From positions 194,001 through 258,000 of the forward strand of contig NZ_CXOM01000002.1 of NCBI RefSeq assembly GCF_001269365.1: a stretch of DNA of 64,000 nt. The letters are read 5' to 3'. A program made the translations under genes and the position numbers. Below the pieces are notes generated by a model. The model was not told the origin of the DNA and searched no databases. It saw nothing but the letters and a program-made list of their open reading frames with translations. The DNA comes from Limnohabitans sp. Rim11. Its GTDB lineage: Bacteria; Pseudomonadota; Gammaproteobacteria; Burkholderiales; Burkholderiaceae_C. Of the stretch, positions 37,840 to 47,120 are shown piece after piece. Numbering within the stretch: position 1 is the first letter of the stretch; each line of letters starts with the position of its first letter.

Positions 37840-39207
37840 TCAATTGGTGGCCTTTGCCAAACTGGCATTCACCTCTTCCACAGAAGCAGCGGGGTCGTCA
37901 CCCACCAAGGAAGCCAACTTCACCTTGGACATGATGTAAACAAACCTAGCCTGCGCCAAGTCGCGCATGGCCAATGAGTATTGTTGTTGCGCATTGAGCA
38001 CATCCAGTTGGGTACGAGATCCGGCCTTGAAGGACATTTGGGTTGACTTCATCATTTGCTCAGAAGAGCGCACCGCTTGCTCCAAAGCGCGCACCCGCAT
38101 CACACCCTCGCTGACACCGCGGTATTCTCTGTGAACACGCACACCCAAATCACGGCGCAAGGCTTCTAAGGACTCTTCTACTCGGGTTTGTTCTGCCACG
38201 GCTTGGCGAATGGTCGAGTTCACATAACCGCCTGAAAAAATGGGCACACTTAACTGCAAACCAATGGATTTATTCTCGTAGCGCGAGTTGATGCGGGTGA
38301 TGTTTTCGCTGCCACTGTTCGACCATTGTGCAACGGCGTCCAAAGTAGGAAAGTGGCCTGCCTGCGTTTTTTTCACCTCTTGTCGCGACGCTTCCAGTTT
38401 GGCTTGCAAAGCTTTAATCTCAGGGCTATTTTGTTCTGCTTTGACAGTCCATTCATCTAGGCTAGCTGGTTGTGGGCTGCTCAGTTTCAAGGCTGGCACA
38501 TTCAATTTGGCAATGGCCATCACGGGCTGGTTCACCAACAACTGAAGTTGTCTGCGTGTGAGGTCTTGGTTTTGACGCGCTTCGAGCTCTTGCGCCAAGG
38601 CCATGTCCAAACGCGACTGGGCGTCGTCAATGTCGGTGCGGGTGCCAGAACCTGCAGCCAGACCTTTCTTGGCAGCATCCACCAAGGCAGTGTAGGTGGC
38701 TTTTTGGGCCAACACCAAGTCGAGTTGCTCGTCTGCCATCAAGGTTTCAAAGTAAGCACTTGCCACGCGTACCACCAAATTTTGATACTCACGGTCAAGG
38801 GTGGCTTCGACTTCGTTCACCAACGATTTAGCTTGTTCAAATTGCAACCAACGCGGCATATTGAACAACGGTTGGCGAAGTTGAAGCGTACGGTTGTCAC
38901 TCAAATACTTGTCGTTGGTGGTTGTGTCTTGCCCCAACAAGTTAGGCGAGGTGGTATTCAGGTCGTTGTTATTTTTACCCACATTGGCGGTGATCGTCGG
39001 CATCAATTGCGACTTCGCTTGTGGCAAGCGTTCTCTACCAACGTCAGCTGTAGCTCGCGCAGCACGCACAGTGGCATCTTGCTCTAAAGCGGCTTGGTAA
39101 ATTTGCCGAAGGTCCATCACAGCAGGGGATGCGAGTACGCAACTGCCCATACCGCACAAGCTCAGAGCCACCCAAGCTTTGCGAAAGCTTTTAAAATTCA
39201 ACATCAT
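37840..39207 (-). CDS. TolC family outer-membrane channel of a type I secretion system
   Basis: Outer-membrane efflux protein of 455 aa. A signal peptide (KAWVALSLCGMGSCVLASPA) precedes two long coiled-coil/beta repeats. LRQIYQAALEQDATVRAARA and SVPIFSGGYVNSTIRQAVAEQ are typical of type I secretion TolC proteins (TIGR01844-like). It is the last gene of the operon TnpB-like, ABC, ABC, HlyD, TolC; its start overlaps the HlyD gene stop by 4 bp. Confidence 0.9.
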   Translation of the reverse strand: MMLNFKSFRKAWVALSLCGMGSCVLASPAVMDLRQIYQAALEQDATVRAARATADVGRERLPQAKSQLMPTITANVGKNNNDLNTTSPNLLGQDTTTNDKYLSDNRTLQLRQPLFNMPRWLQFEQAKSLVNEVEATLDREYQNLVVRVASAYFETLMADEQLDLVLAQKATYTALVDAAKKGLAAGSGTRTDIDDAQSRLDMALAQELEARQNQDLTRRQLQLLVNQPVMAIAKLNVPALKLSSPQPASLDEWTVKAEQNSPEIKALQAKLEASRQEVKKTQAGHFPTLDAVAQWSNSGSENITRINSRYENKSIGLQLSVPIFSGGYVNSTIRQAVAEQTRVEESLEALRRDLGVRVHREYRGVSEGVMRVRALEQAVRSSEQMMKSTQMSFKAGSRTQLDVLNAQQQYSLAMRDLAQARFVYIMSKVKLASLVGDDPAASVEEVNASLAKATN

Positions 39208-40580
39208 TCTTCCTTCAACGAAGCGGCTACGCGTTTAAGCAAAGGATGCATCAAATAAGTCAGCATAGAGCGCTCACCCGTTTTAATCACAATTTCTGCA
39301 GGCATGCCAGGTTGCATTTGGCGTGTACCCAAGGTTTTCATGCCCTCGGGTGTAACTTGGACACGTGCTAAGAAATATGACATTTGAGGATTCTGCGGAT
39401 CCGACAACAAATCACCCGACACCGACATCACTTTGCCTTCCACCACCAACTGAGGCGAGTGAGCAAACGTGTTAAAGCGAACATCGGTCAACAAGCCCTG
39501 CTGAATTTTGTCAATAAGGTGTGGCGGAATGTGCGCTTCCAAAAGCAAAGTTTGATTATCTGGCACGACATCTAGCAATCTTTGGCCTGGCTGCAACACA
39601 GCGCCTACAGTTTGCACAGACAAGCCCACGACTTGGCCTGCCGCAGGAGCTTTGATTTCCATGCGGTCTAAGTCGGCAGTTACCGCTACAAACTTCTCAG
39701 CATCCGATTGAACTTCGCGTGTGACATCGGCCAACTGCGATTCAACTTCTTTGCGGTATTCTTGTTTGCGTGCAACTGAGCGCTGCGTCAGTTCAGCCAC
39801 TTGACGGCTGATGCGCAAGCTGTTGCCAGTCAGGTCGGCAATCGACGCATTGGACTCGGCCAACATGCGCTCCAACTCCAATTGGCGATTGCGAGGGGCA
39901 TAGCCCTCTTTCACCATGCCGCGAGTGTTGTTCAACTCTTCTGTCAGCAAGGCCTGCTGGTTGCGGCGCTGCACCAATACATTTTGATAAGAGGTCAATT
40001 GTTCTTTCAGGCCTTGCATGTTTTCTTCCAGACCCTGTAGGTCGGCTGCAAGGGCGCCTTGGCGAGCCTGAATGAGTTGCTGCTGCGTTTCCACCTGTTG
40101 TTTGATAAGGGGGTCTTTCATGGCAGATTGAACATCCGGATGAAAACTGATACTTTTGCTACCCACTTGCTCTGCAAACAATCGGCTTTGCATAGCGCGC
40201 AAACCTAAATAGCGCTGCCGTACGGCTTCGTAGTTGGCTTTGGCCACGGCACCATCTAAGCGCAACAAGGCTTGGCCTTCTTTCACTTGTTGACCTTCTT
40301 GCACCAGCACTTCTTTCACAATGCCGCCAGACAAATGCTGCACAGTTTTGCGTTTGGTGTCCAAGGTCACCACGCCTTGTGTTGGCACGCCTTCGTCCAG
40401 TGGCGCCAACGCAGCCCACAGCAAGAAGCCACCGAAGCCTAAGCCCAAGACCCACAAGCCCATGCGCGCAACTGCACGTGTGTCGCCCGAAGCTTGGTGC
40501 AATGCATCGTCAGAAGAGGTCACCACTTGCGCATCTTGCACCACAGTGTTTTTGGAAGGATTGAATTTTTGAATGGCCAT
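39204..40580 (-). CDS. HlyD family membrane fusion protein of a type I secretion system
   Basis: Periplasmic adaptor of 458 aa. A cytoplasmic N-terminus and one membrane helix (residues 41-60, MGLWVLGLGFGGFLLWAALA) are followed by a lipoyl/barrel-sandwich domain (VQEGQQVKEGQALLRLDG), a long coiled coil and the C-terminal beta barrel with KTGERSMLTYLMHPLL. It matches the PrtE/LapC-like T1SS adaptor family. It bridges the ABC transporters and the TolC-like channel. Confidence 0.92.
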   Translation of the reverse strand: MAIQKFNPSKNTVVQDAQVVTSSDDALHQASGDTRAVARMGLWVLGLGFGGFLLWAALAPLDEGVPTQGVVTLDTKRKTVQHLSGGIVKEVLVQEGQQVKEGQALLRLDGAVAKANYEAVRQRYLGLRAMQSRLFAEQVGSKSISFHPDVQSAMKDPLIKQQVETQQQLIQARQGALAADLQGLEENMQGLKEQLTSYQNVLVQRRNQQALLTEELNNTRGMVKEGYAPRNRQLELERMLAESNASIADLTGNSLRISRQVAELTQRSVARKQEYRKEVESQLADVTREVQSDAEKFVAVTADLDRMEIKAPAAGQVVGLSVQTVGAVLQPGQRLLDVVPDNQTLLLEAHIPPHLIDKIQQGLLTDVRFNTFAHSPQLVVEGKVMSVSGDLLSDPQNPQMSYFLARVQVTPEGMKTLGTRQMQPGMPAEIVIKTGERSMLTYLMHPLLKRVAASLKEE

Positions 40581-40609
40581 GACAGTCTCGATTTACAGTG
40601 TCAAAAAAA

Positions 40610-42328
40610 TTAAGCTTGAGAAAGAGCGGCTTGCGCTTCTTCTTGTTGTTTCTTCAATGCGGCCAGCACACCATCGCGGGGGCCGCTGGCTTGCACCATG
40701 CCGTTTTGCAAAATGAGCAAGCGATCAGCCACACTCACAATGCCTGGGCGGTGGCTGATCAGCACCACCGTTTTGCCCTGTGCTTTCAAACCTTGCACCG
40801 CACGCACCAAAGCGTTTTCGCCTTCGTCGTCTAGGTTGGCATTGGGCTCGTCTAGCACCACCAAGGAAGGCATGCCGTACATGGCGCGCGCCAGGCCAAT
40901 GCGCTGACGCTGACCACCCGACAACAAACCACCGGCCTCACCCATGGGCGTGTCGTAACCTTTTGGGAAACGCAAAATCATGCTGTGCAAGCCCGCTGCT
41001 TCTGCTGCCTCAATCACTTTGTCAGAAGCCACCGTACCAGAGCGTGCAATATTTTCGGCAATGGTGCCGTCAAACAATTCGATGTCTTGTGGCAAGTAAC
41101 CAATGTGGGGGCCCAGTTCTGTGCGGTTCCACTTGCCAATGGCCTGGCCGTCTAACAAAACTTGGCCCGCAGAATGCGGCCAGATGCCCAACAGCACCCG
41201 CGCAAAGGTGGACTTGCCAGAACCAGAAGCACCCAACACCACCGTGACCGAGCCTTTCGGCATGATGGCGCTGACGCCTTGCAAGATGGGCGTGTCGCGG
41301 CCAGGGGCAGAAGCCACCACGTCTTGCACCACCACATCGCCTTTGGGCACAATGCCCAATGGCGGTACATCACGCAGTGGATGGGCTTCCAACAAATCAG
41401 ACAAGCGGTTAAAGGCTTCGCGTGCATTTAAGAACCCGGCCCAAGTGCCCACCATCAAATCAATGGGGGCCAAGGCACGGGTCATGAGCACGTTGGCCGC
41501 AATCATGGCACCTGGCGACAACTCACCATAAATGACCAACAGCGCACCACCGCCCAACGCCAGCGACTGCTGCGTGTAACGCACAAACTTGCTCAAGGCC
41601 GTGACGCGGCCCACCACATCTTGCGCATGCAAATTGGCACCCATGGCATTGGCATTGCGTTCTGCCCAGCGGCGGTACAAATGGCCCACCATGCCCATGG
41701 ACTCAATCACTTCAGAGTTGCGAAACTTGCTTTGTAAATAACCCGTCACTTCTTGTTGCGACTTGCTAGCGTTGGCTTGTGCAGGCTTGGTGGCTTGGCT
41801 GCCCCACCATGCCAACACCGATTGCACACCGGCAAAGAACAAGGCCATCACACCCAGCCAAGGATGCAACATGAACAACACGGCAATGTAAATGGGCGCC
41901 CAAGGTGCATCGAAGAATGCAAAGATGCCATTGCCCGTTAAGAACTGACGTAGCTCTGTTAAATCTGTGAAGGCCCTAGAGGGGTTGCTCACCGCGGGGT
42001 TCAAATGCGCTTCATAACTGGCATGAAACAACTTGCGGCTAAGCAGCTGGTCCATGCGTACGCCAGAGCGCACCAACAACTTAGAACGTGCCCATTCAGA
42101 AAACGTCAGCACGCCCAATAAAAACAAAGTAATGAGCGACACCACCAATAAAGTGCCCGTGCTTTGGCTAACCAAAACGCGGTCATACACTTGCAGCATG
42201 TACAGCGTAGGGGCCAGCATAAGCAAGTTGGCAATCATGCTGAACAAGCCTGCCACCATGAACTCATAACGGAAGTCCCACAGCGTTCGCGTCAGCTCGT
42301 TGCGATTGAATAGTTCAGGAATTTTCAT
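40610..42328 (-). CDS. Type I secretion ABC transporter (permease/ATPase), second copy
   Basis: ABC exporter of 572 aa, PrtD/RsaD-like. About six membrane helices (residues 20-310) are followed by an ATPase domain with Walker A GASGSGKSTFARVL near 360, signature LSGGQRQRIGLARAM near 467 and Walker B SLVVLDEPNANLDD. There is no N-terminal C39 or CLD domain, consistent with RTX/S-layer-type cargo having a C-terminal signal. It lies directly downstream of a related but different ABC gene and may form a heterodimer with it. Confidence 0.92.
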   Translation of the reverse strand: MKIPELFNRNELTRTLWDFRYEFMVAGLFSMIANLLMLAPTLYMLQVYDRVLVSQSTGTLLVVSLITLFLLGVLTFSEWARSKLLVRSGVRMDQLLSRKLFHASYEAHLNPAVSNPSRAFTDLTELRQFLTGNGIFAFFDAPWAPIYIAVLFMLHPWLGVMALFFAGVQSVLAWWGSQATKPAQANASKSQQEVTGYLQSKFRNSEVIESMGMVGHLYRRWAERNANAMGANLHAQDVVGRVTALSKFVRYTQQSLALGGGALLVIYGELSPGAMIAANVLMTRALAPIDLMVGTWAGFLNAREAFNRLSDLLEAHPLRDVPPLGIVPKGDVVVQDVVASAPGRDTPILQGVSAIMPKGSVTVVLGASGSGKSTFARVLLGIWPHSAGQVLLDGQAIGKWNRTELGPHIGYLPQDIELFDGTIAENIARSGTVASDKVIEAAEAAGLHSMILRFPKGYDTPMGEAGGLLSGGQRQRIGLARAMYGMPSLVVLDEPNANLDDEGENALVRAVQGLKAQGKTVVLISHRPGIVSVADRLLILQNGMVQASGPRDGVLAALKKQQEEAQAALSQA

Positions 42329-42357
42329 GTTCTGATTTTTCTGAGAGGTGATGCCTG

Positions 42358-44112
42358 TTAGGCCGCTGAATGTGCTGCAGGTGCAGTTACGGTGGTGCCG
42401 TCTGCTACAGGTACCGATGCGGGTTGCCGCGCTTTTTGCAATGCCGCCAGCACGTCATCGCGTGGGCCAAAGGCTTGCTGCGCACCGTCGCGCATGATCA
42501 ACATTTTGTCGGCCACACCCAATACGCTGGTGCGGTGTGTCATGACCACAAAGGTGGTGCCCAACTGTTTCAGTGCTGCAATGGCATTGGCCAAGGCGGC
42601 GTCGCCAGCTTCGTCCAAGCTAGAGTTGGGTTCATCTAACACCACAAACACGGGCTTGCCATACAAGGCACGTGCTAAGCCCACGCGCTGGCGTTGTCCA
42701 CCAGACAACATAGCGCCGTCGCGGCCAATGGGGCTGTTGTAGCCTTGCGGCAAACTCATAATGAGTTCATGCAAACCCACCAAACGCGCTGCAGCTTCTA
42801 CTTGCACCATGTCGACGTCGCCAAAGCGCGCAATGTTTTCTGCCAACGTGCCTTCGAGCAACTCAACGCCTTGAGGCAAATAACCCAAGTACGGGCCCAG
42901 TTCTTTTTTGTCCCACGTGTGCACATCGGCACCGTCTAAGCGAACTTTGCCAGACATGGCAGGCCACAAGCCCACCAATAAACGGGCCAAAGTGGTTTTG
43001 CCTGAAGCAGAGGGGCCAACCACGGCCAACACTTCGCCGGATGACAAGCCAAACTGCACACCGCGCACAATGGGTACTTGCGTACCTGGGGCACCGGCCA
43101 TCAGGCCTTCTACTGCCAGATGACCTTTGGGCGCGGGCAAGGCCATGGCTTCTGGTTTGGGCGGCACTTGTGCCAACAAGTTTTCTAAGCGCGTCCAGGC
43201 ACTGCGTACATTGACCACGGCGTTCCACTGCGCCACCAATTGGCTCAAAGGCGCCAACACACGACCACCCAATACAGAGCCAATGATCATCATGCTAGCG
43301 CCACCATTGAGCGAGTTGCCCAACAACAACCAAGCACCCAAGCCCAACAACAATGACGACATGATTTGTTGCAACAACTTGGACATGGCCGTCCAATAAC
43401 CAGCGCCTTCTGAAGCCTGTGCCTGCAATGCCAAAAATTCTTGTTGACGTTTTTGCCAATGACCATGCACGGCGTCAAGCATGCCCATCGATTCCATCAC
43501 GTGCGCATTGCGCAGCGATGCATCGGCAAACTGCTGCGCACCCATGGCCGCACGATTGGCCTCCATCAAAGGTTTGCGCGTGGCACGTTCATTCATCCAA
43601 GTAATGCCCACTTGCACCACAGCGCCCACCACAGCAGACCAGCCCAACAAGGGGTTGATGGCAAAGATCAAAGCCAATGCCACAAACGCCACCGGCGCTT
43701 CCATGACAGCCATCAATGCGGGGTTGGCCAAGAATTCGCGCACCAACTTCAGGTCATTGAGCACCTGCATGTTGCCGCCCACTTGGCGCTTTAAAATACC
43801 CATGAACATGGCGTCATAAACCCGCTTCGACAAGGCAGCGTCTAAGCGCACACCCGAAGCACGCATCAGGGCACCTCGCACTTTTTCTAAAAGCTCCATA
43901 ACGGCATAGGCCAACACCACCATGAGGGTGAGCATCAGCAAGGTCACGCCGCTGCGGCTGTTGACCACCCGGTCATACACCTCCAGCATGTAAACGGTGG
44001 GTGAAAGCGCCAGCAAACTGATGAGCAAACTGAAACCAATGGCCCGATAAATTTCAGGGCGCAATGGCTCAAGGGCCTGCGAGAGTTCGGAAGGGGGCAT
44101 TTGGGGCTTCAT
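42358..44112 (-). CDS. Type I secretion ABC transporter (permease/ATPase), first copy
   Basis: ABC exporter of 584 aa, also PrtD-like. It has membrane helices around residues 22-300, Walker A GPSASGKTTLARLL near 366, signature LSGGQRQRVGLARAL near 472 and Walker B FVVLDEPNSSLDE. Both nucleotide sites look intact. A short Pro/Ala-rich C-terminal tail follows. The gene overlaps the TnpB-like gene by 4 bp (ATGA) and precedes the second ABC gene by 29 bp. Confidence 0.92.
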   Translation of the reverse strand: MKPQMPPSELSQALEPLRPEIYRAIGFSLLISLLALSPTVYMLEVYDRVVNSRSGVTLLMLTLMVVLAYAVMELLEKVRGALMRASGVRLDAALSKRVYDAMFMGILKRQVGGNMQVLNDLKLVREFLANPALMAVMEAPVAFVALALIFAINPLLGWSAVVGAVVQVGITWMNERATRKPLMEANRAAMGAQQFADASLRNAHVMESMGMLDAVHGHWQKRQQEFLALQAQASEGAGYWTAMSKLLQQIMSSLLLGLGAWLLLGNSLNGGASMMIIGSVLGGRVLAPLSQLVAQWNAVVNVRSAWTRLENLLAQVPPKPEAMALPAPKGHLAVEGLMAGAPGTQVPIVRGVQFGLSSGEVLAVVGPSASGKTTLARLLVGLWPAMSGKVRLDGADVHTWDKKELGPYLGYLPQGVELLEGTLAENIARFGDVDMVQVEAAARLVGLHELIMSLPQGYNSPIGRDGAMLSGGQRQRVGLARALYGKPVFVVLDEPNSSLDEAGDAALANAIAALKQLGTTFVVMTHRTSVLGVADKMLIMRDGAQQAFGPRDDVLAALQKARQPASVPVADGTTVTAPAAHSAA

Positions 44113-44759
44113 ATAGCAACCTCTACAGAAACGTAATCAGGAATGAGTGGCAAAGACACTGCCGGAACTTCAGCCAACTGACCGGCCAATTGGGCAAGTA
44201 CCGCCGCCTGTGAGGCCACAATTTGGGGCTGCACGGTGGTGTCAAGCCAGAAAGACAGCTCAAACAGGTTGTCAACCCTGCGAGTTAAGGAGATTTCGCG
44301 CAATTTGGCCACTTTAAACAGCTGAAGCTGCTCTTCCGGCAAAGTTAGCTCAAAGTGCATGCGACCGTCCAAGGTGAACAAAGACAGTTGCGTGCCCTTG
44401 ATGCTGAGGGTGTGGCGGTCAAAGTAAACGGGACAACTGTTGGCAAAATTCAACAAAGGTAGCGGCTTTGTTCCTAACTTCGCCAAACTGAATGGGCTGG
44501 CCGGAGTTTGGAACACCAAGCGTGAGGTGCGCGACACGGCATAGATGGCGTTGCAGATCATTTGGGAGCCCAAAGCCGGAAACTTTTCACGCAGGTTGCG
44601 GTAATGCAAGTGGTGCAAGGCCACTCGGTTCCAGACTTTGCTCTTTTGCACCTCGGGCGCCAAAGCATTGCAGACCTCTGCAAAAGCAGCCTGCAAGGCT
44701 AACAAACGCTCGAATTGTTCGGGCGTTGTGTTGAGGGGTACACGGATGATGGAATTCAT
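44109..44759 (-). CDS. TnpB-like protein without a RuvC nuclease domain
   Basis: A 216-aa protein that resembles the N-terminal half of IS605/IS200-family TnpB. Seen features are LNTTPEQFERLLALQAAFAE near residue 9, VWNRVALHHLHYRNLREKFP near 42-61, GSQMICNAIYAVSRTSR, and a beta-barrel-like stretch CPVYFDRHTLSIKGTQLSLF then LDGRMHFELTLP. In TnpB these are followed by the catalytic RuvC domain. Here the protein ends after about 40 unrelated residues with no RuvC Asp/Glu motifs. It is the first gene of the T1SS operon and translationally coupled to the ABC gene. A regulatory RNA-binding role is only a hypothesis. Confidence 0.6.
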   Translation of the reverse strand: MNSIIRVPLNTTPEQFERLLALQAAFAEVCNALAPEVQKSKVWNRVALHHLHYRNLREKFPALGSQMICNAIYAVSRTSRLVFQTPASPFSLAKLGTKPLPLLNFANSCPVYFDRHTLSIKGTQLSLFTLDGRMHFELTLPEEQLQLFKVAKLREISLTRRVDNLFELSFWLDTTVQPQIVASQAAVLAQLAGQLAEVPAVSLPLIPDYVSVEVAI

Positions 44760-44825
44760 ATAGGAAGCGAGTATAGCTGTTCCTATATGAAGTTTTCAAG
44801 CATTTCTTAAAAAATTTTCAAGGCC

Positions 44826-45521
44826 TTGCCAAACCCTAAAATCAAAGCCTATCAGCCAACCCTACAGCAGCCCAACTTGGTTACCACCGTCACTTCTTAC
44901 ACAGACTCTCGCAACCGCGCACTCATTGGCAATGGTTACGACGGTGTGGTGCGTGTGGTGGCCGGTTCTTATTACGGCACAGGGGTGCTGCTCTACAACG
45001 GTCAAGCTGTTTTAACGGCTGCCCATGTGTTTGCATCAGAAACCACAAGCACCAGCGTGGTGTTTGAAACCAGCTACGGCACGCAAAGCATTGCGGCCAA
45101 AAAAGTGCTGATCAATTCAGATTACAACAGCACCAGCAGCAACAACGATTTGGCACTGGTATGGCTTTCCAGTCCAGCCCCTACTTCGGCAGAACGCTAC
45201 GAGTTGTACCGCGCTGAAGATGAAATTGGCAAAACTTTCACCATGGTGGGCTACGGCCGTCCTGGTACTGGCAGTGCTGGCCAACTGAGCTCGCCTTCGA
45301 ATCCGCCTTGGCGCCTGCAAGCCAAAAACCAATTTGACACAGATGTCAGCACCCTGCTGCCCTTTTTCAGCAGCACGCCAGCGTGGGCAGCCATTTCCAA
45401 CAAGCAGTTGGCCGCAGATTTTGACGATGGCACCAGCTTGCACGACGCACTGGGTTTACTGGCCCGCAAACCAGATTTAGGTTTAGGCACCAGCGAAGGT
45501 TTAATTGCACCCGGCGACTGA
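44826..45521 (+). pseudogene. Truncated trypsin-like serine protease, probable former T1SS cargo
   Basis: 231 codons from a TTG start. It has an S1-family protease layout: GTGVLLYNGQAVLTAAHVFA near residues 51-70 with the catalytic His, and NNDLALVWL near 106 with the catalytic Asp. The frame then ends GLIAPGD followed by a stop, exactly where the catalytic GDSGGP motif should begin. There is no signal peptide, as expected for type I secretion. Downstream are 36 bp of noise and then a remnant of a small-protein gene, so a deletion removed the Ser, any C-terminal secretion domain and the next gene. Confidence 0.75.
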
Positions 45522-45557
45522 CCCTGACCCAGAGGTTGCCCCCTTGTTGTAGACTCA

Positions 45558-45707
45558 GAACTAGCCCAAATCCAAGCCGAGTCAATCGACTGGATTTCAT
45601 TGGATGAGGGCACTTATCTGCACGTTGGATATGAAGCAACTGTCATCGAGGTCGTGGGCCTGGCCAAAGCAGATATGCAGGGCAGCACATTACTTTGGGT
45701 GTTTTAA
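45558..45707 (+). pseudogene. 3' remnant of the 60-residue small-protein family
   Basis: 49 codons plus stop with no start. The reading begins ELAQIQAESIDWISLDEG and ends QGSTLLWVF. Forty-one of 49 residues equal the C-terminal part of the intact copy at 50214-50396, and a third copy is at 62483-62671. The N-terminal IEADFW segment is lost. It lies on the same strand as, and just after, the truncated protease, so both sides of one deletion are visible. Confidence 0.85.
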
Positions 45708-45769
45708 ATTGCATCTTGTGCATTAGAAGCCTACAGTTGCACCCAAATTAGCAACAAGGTGATTTCAAT

Positions 45770-47086
45770 ATGCTGCGTACAGTGCAATTCTTTTTTTACA
45801 CACTAATTTTAATGGTACTAAGCGCCTGTGGTGGAGGCGGAGGTGCTGTCAACACAGTTTCCACAAGCTCTGCTACAACTTCTCAACCCCCGTGTACCCT
45901 TAAAACCTACAACACCAACTACCCAGCCAGCTTCATGGGTACCCGCGCCATACCCACTGCATCTGGGCAGTTTGCAAACTCAATTGTCCGGGGCATTGGT
46001 CTGAAAGACTATTACCCTGGTGGAGAAAACAATGGTTGCGCCTCCAATGCAGCATATGCGCGGCTGCTGTACCTGAAAACCTTGGACAAGCTGGTCAGTG
46101 ACGGCGTGGACGTGGTTGAGATTTACCAGTACGGCCCCATCAATGACCTTGCTGCTAAAACTTGGACCACCGACGAAGCCACCTGGCAAATACCCAAAGC
46201 AGAACTCAAGTGGCTGGTAGAAGCCGCGCACAGTAAAAACTTGAAGGTGTCTTTGGCTTGGCAGTTGTGGCCCGTCGACAAGCTAAACAAAAGCATGACG
46301 GTGTACAACGCATCCAACATGCCAGAAGCAGAAATGGTTCGCATCTTGCGCGGTTGGCATGACGTAATGAAGTCTATGGCGGTCTTGTCTAATGATTTCA
46401 AAATTGACATTCTGAACATTCAATGGAGTGCTTTTTATTTTCCTCAGGTAACCAATTACCCAGAACCCGCCACGCAAGAATTCTTGGCCCTCATTGACGA
46501 TGTGCGCAGTGTGTACAGCGGCAAGTTGTACATGGGCACCCCCAGGTTTTATGACAAACGCATTATTCAAAAAGTAGATGCCATCATTGTGCCGCTCACA
46601 CCGCTTTGGCCATGGACTTATGCAGACGATGCCACGATGACTGTCAGTTCACTGAAGCAAAAATACACCGCGCAAATCATGAACATCTATGCAGACTTTT
46701 TGGCGGGCGCAGGGCTTAGCCCTGCCAACATTCCTATCATTTGGGATTTCAACATTCAAAGCCGAGACAAAGCCATCAGTGACGGCTGGGTAGAAGATGG
46801 TTTTTGCATTAGCCCTGCCAGCAACGGTGCACCGGTTGCTTACTCAGACCCCAACTGCATTCAGAAGAGCTACGTCACAGACTTTGGTGTGCAAGCCATT
46901 GCCGTTGAAGCGGCCTTTCAGGCCTTGCAAGCTCAAACTCAATTTAAGACTTATGGCATCAATTTCAGCACAGGGTATTGGCTTACTGACACGTTGGTGC
47001 CCAGTGAGGAAGGCTTCCCCAATATTTCTCAAAGCATTAGGGGGAAACCTGCCGAATCTATTGTGAAGGCCTGGTACAAAAGATAA
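45770..47086 (+). CDS. Lipoprotein with a TIM-barrel-like glycosidase fold
   Basis: Predicted lipoprotein of 438 aa. The lipobox LSACGGGGG is near residue 20. The body has repeated beta-alpha features such as GIGLKDYYPGGE, DVVEIYQYGPIND, LKVSLAWQLWPVD, DILNIQWSAFYF and IPIIWDFNIQSRD, reminiscent of GH113-type glycoside hydrolase barrels. No catalytic pair can be assigned. The function is not known. It lies alone on the plus strand, followed 34 bp later by another CGGGGG lipoprotein gene. Confidence 0.7.
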   Translation: MLRTVQFFFYTLILMVLSACGGGGGAVNTVSTSSATTSQPPCTLKTYNTNYPASFMGTRAIPTASGQFANSIVRGIGLKDYYPGGENNGCASNAAYARLLYLKTLDKLVSDGVDVVEIYQYGPINDLAAKTWTTDEATWQIPKAELKWLVEAAHSKNLKVSLAWQLWPVDKLNKSMTVYNASNMPEAEMVRILRGWHDVMKSMAVLSNDFKIDILNIQWSAFYFPQVTNYPEPATQEFLALIDDVRSVYSGKLYMGTPRFYDKRIIQKVDAIIVPLTPLWPWTYADDATMTVSSLKQKYTAQIMNIYADFLAGAGLSPANIPIIWDFNIQSRDKAISDGWVEDGFCISPASNGAPVAYSDPNCIQKSYVTDFGVQAIAVEAAFQALQAQTQFKTYGINFSTGYWLTDTLVPSEEGFPNISQSIRGKPAESIVKAWYKR

Positions 47087-47120
47087 GTTCAAACTTGGGC
47101 GTGCCGGTTAGAATTTGTGA

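Noticed and set aside
37671-37868. 65-codon minus-strand frame after the TolC-like gene
   Set aside because: It overlaps the end of both neighbours, lacks a ribosome site and matches no known family; not enough support for a gene.
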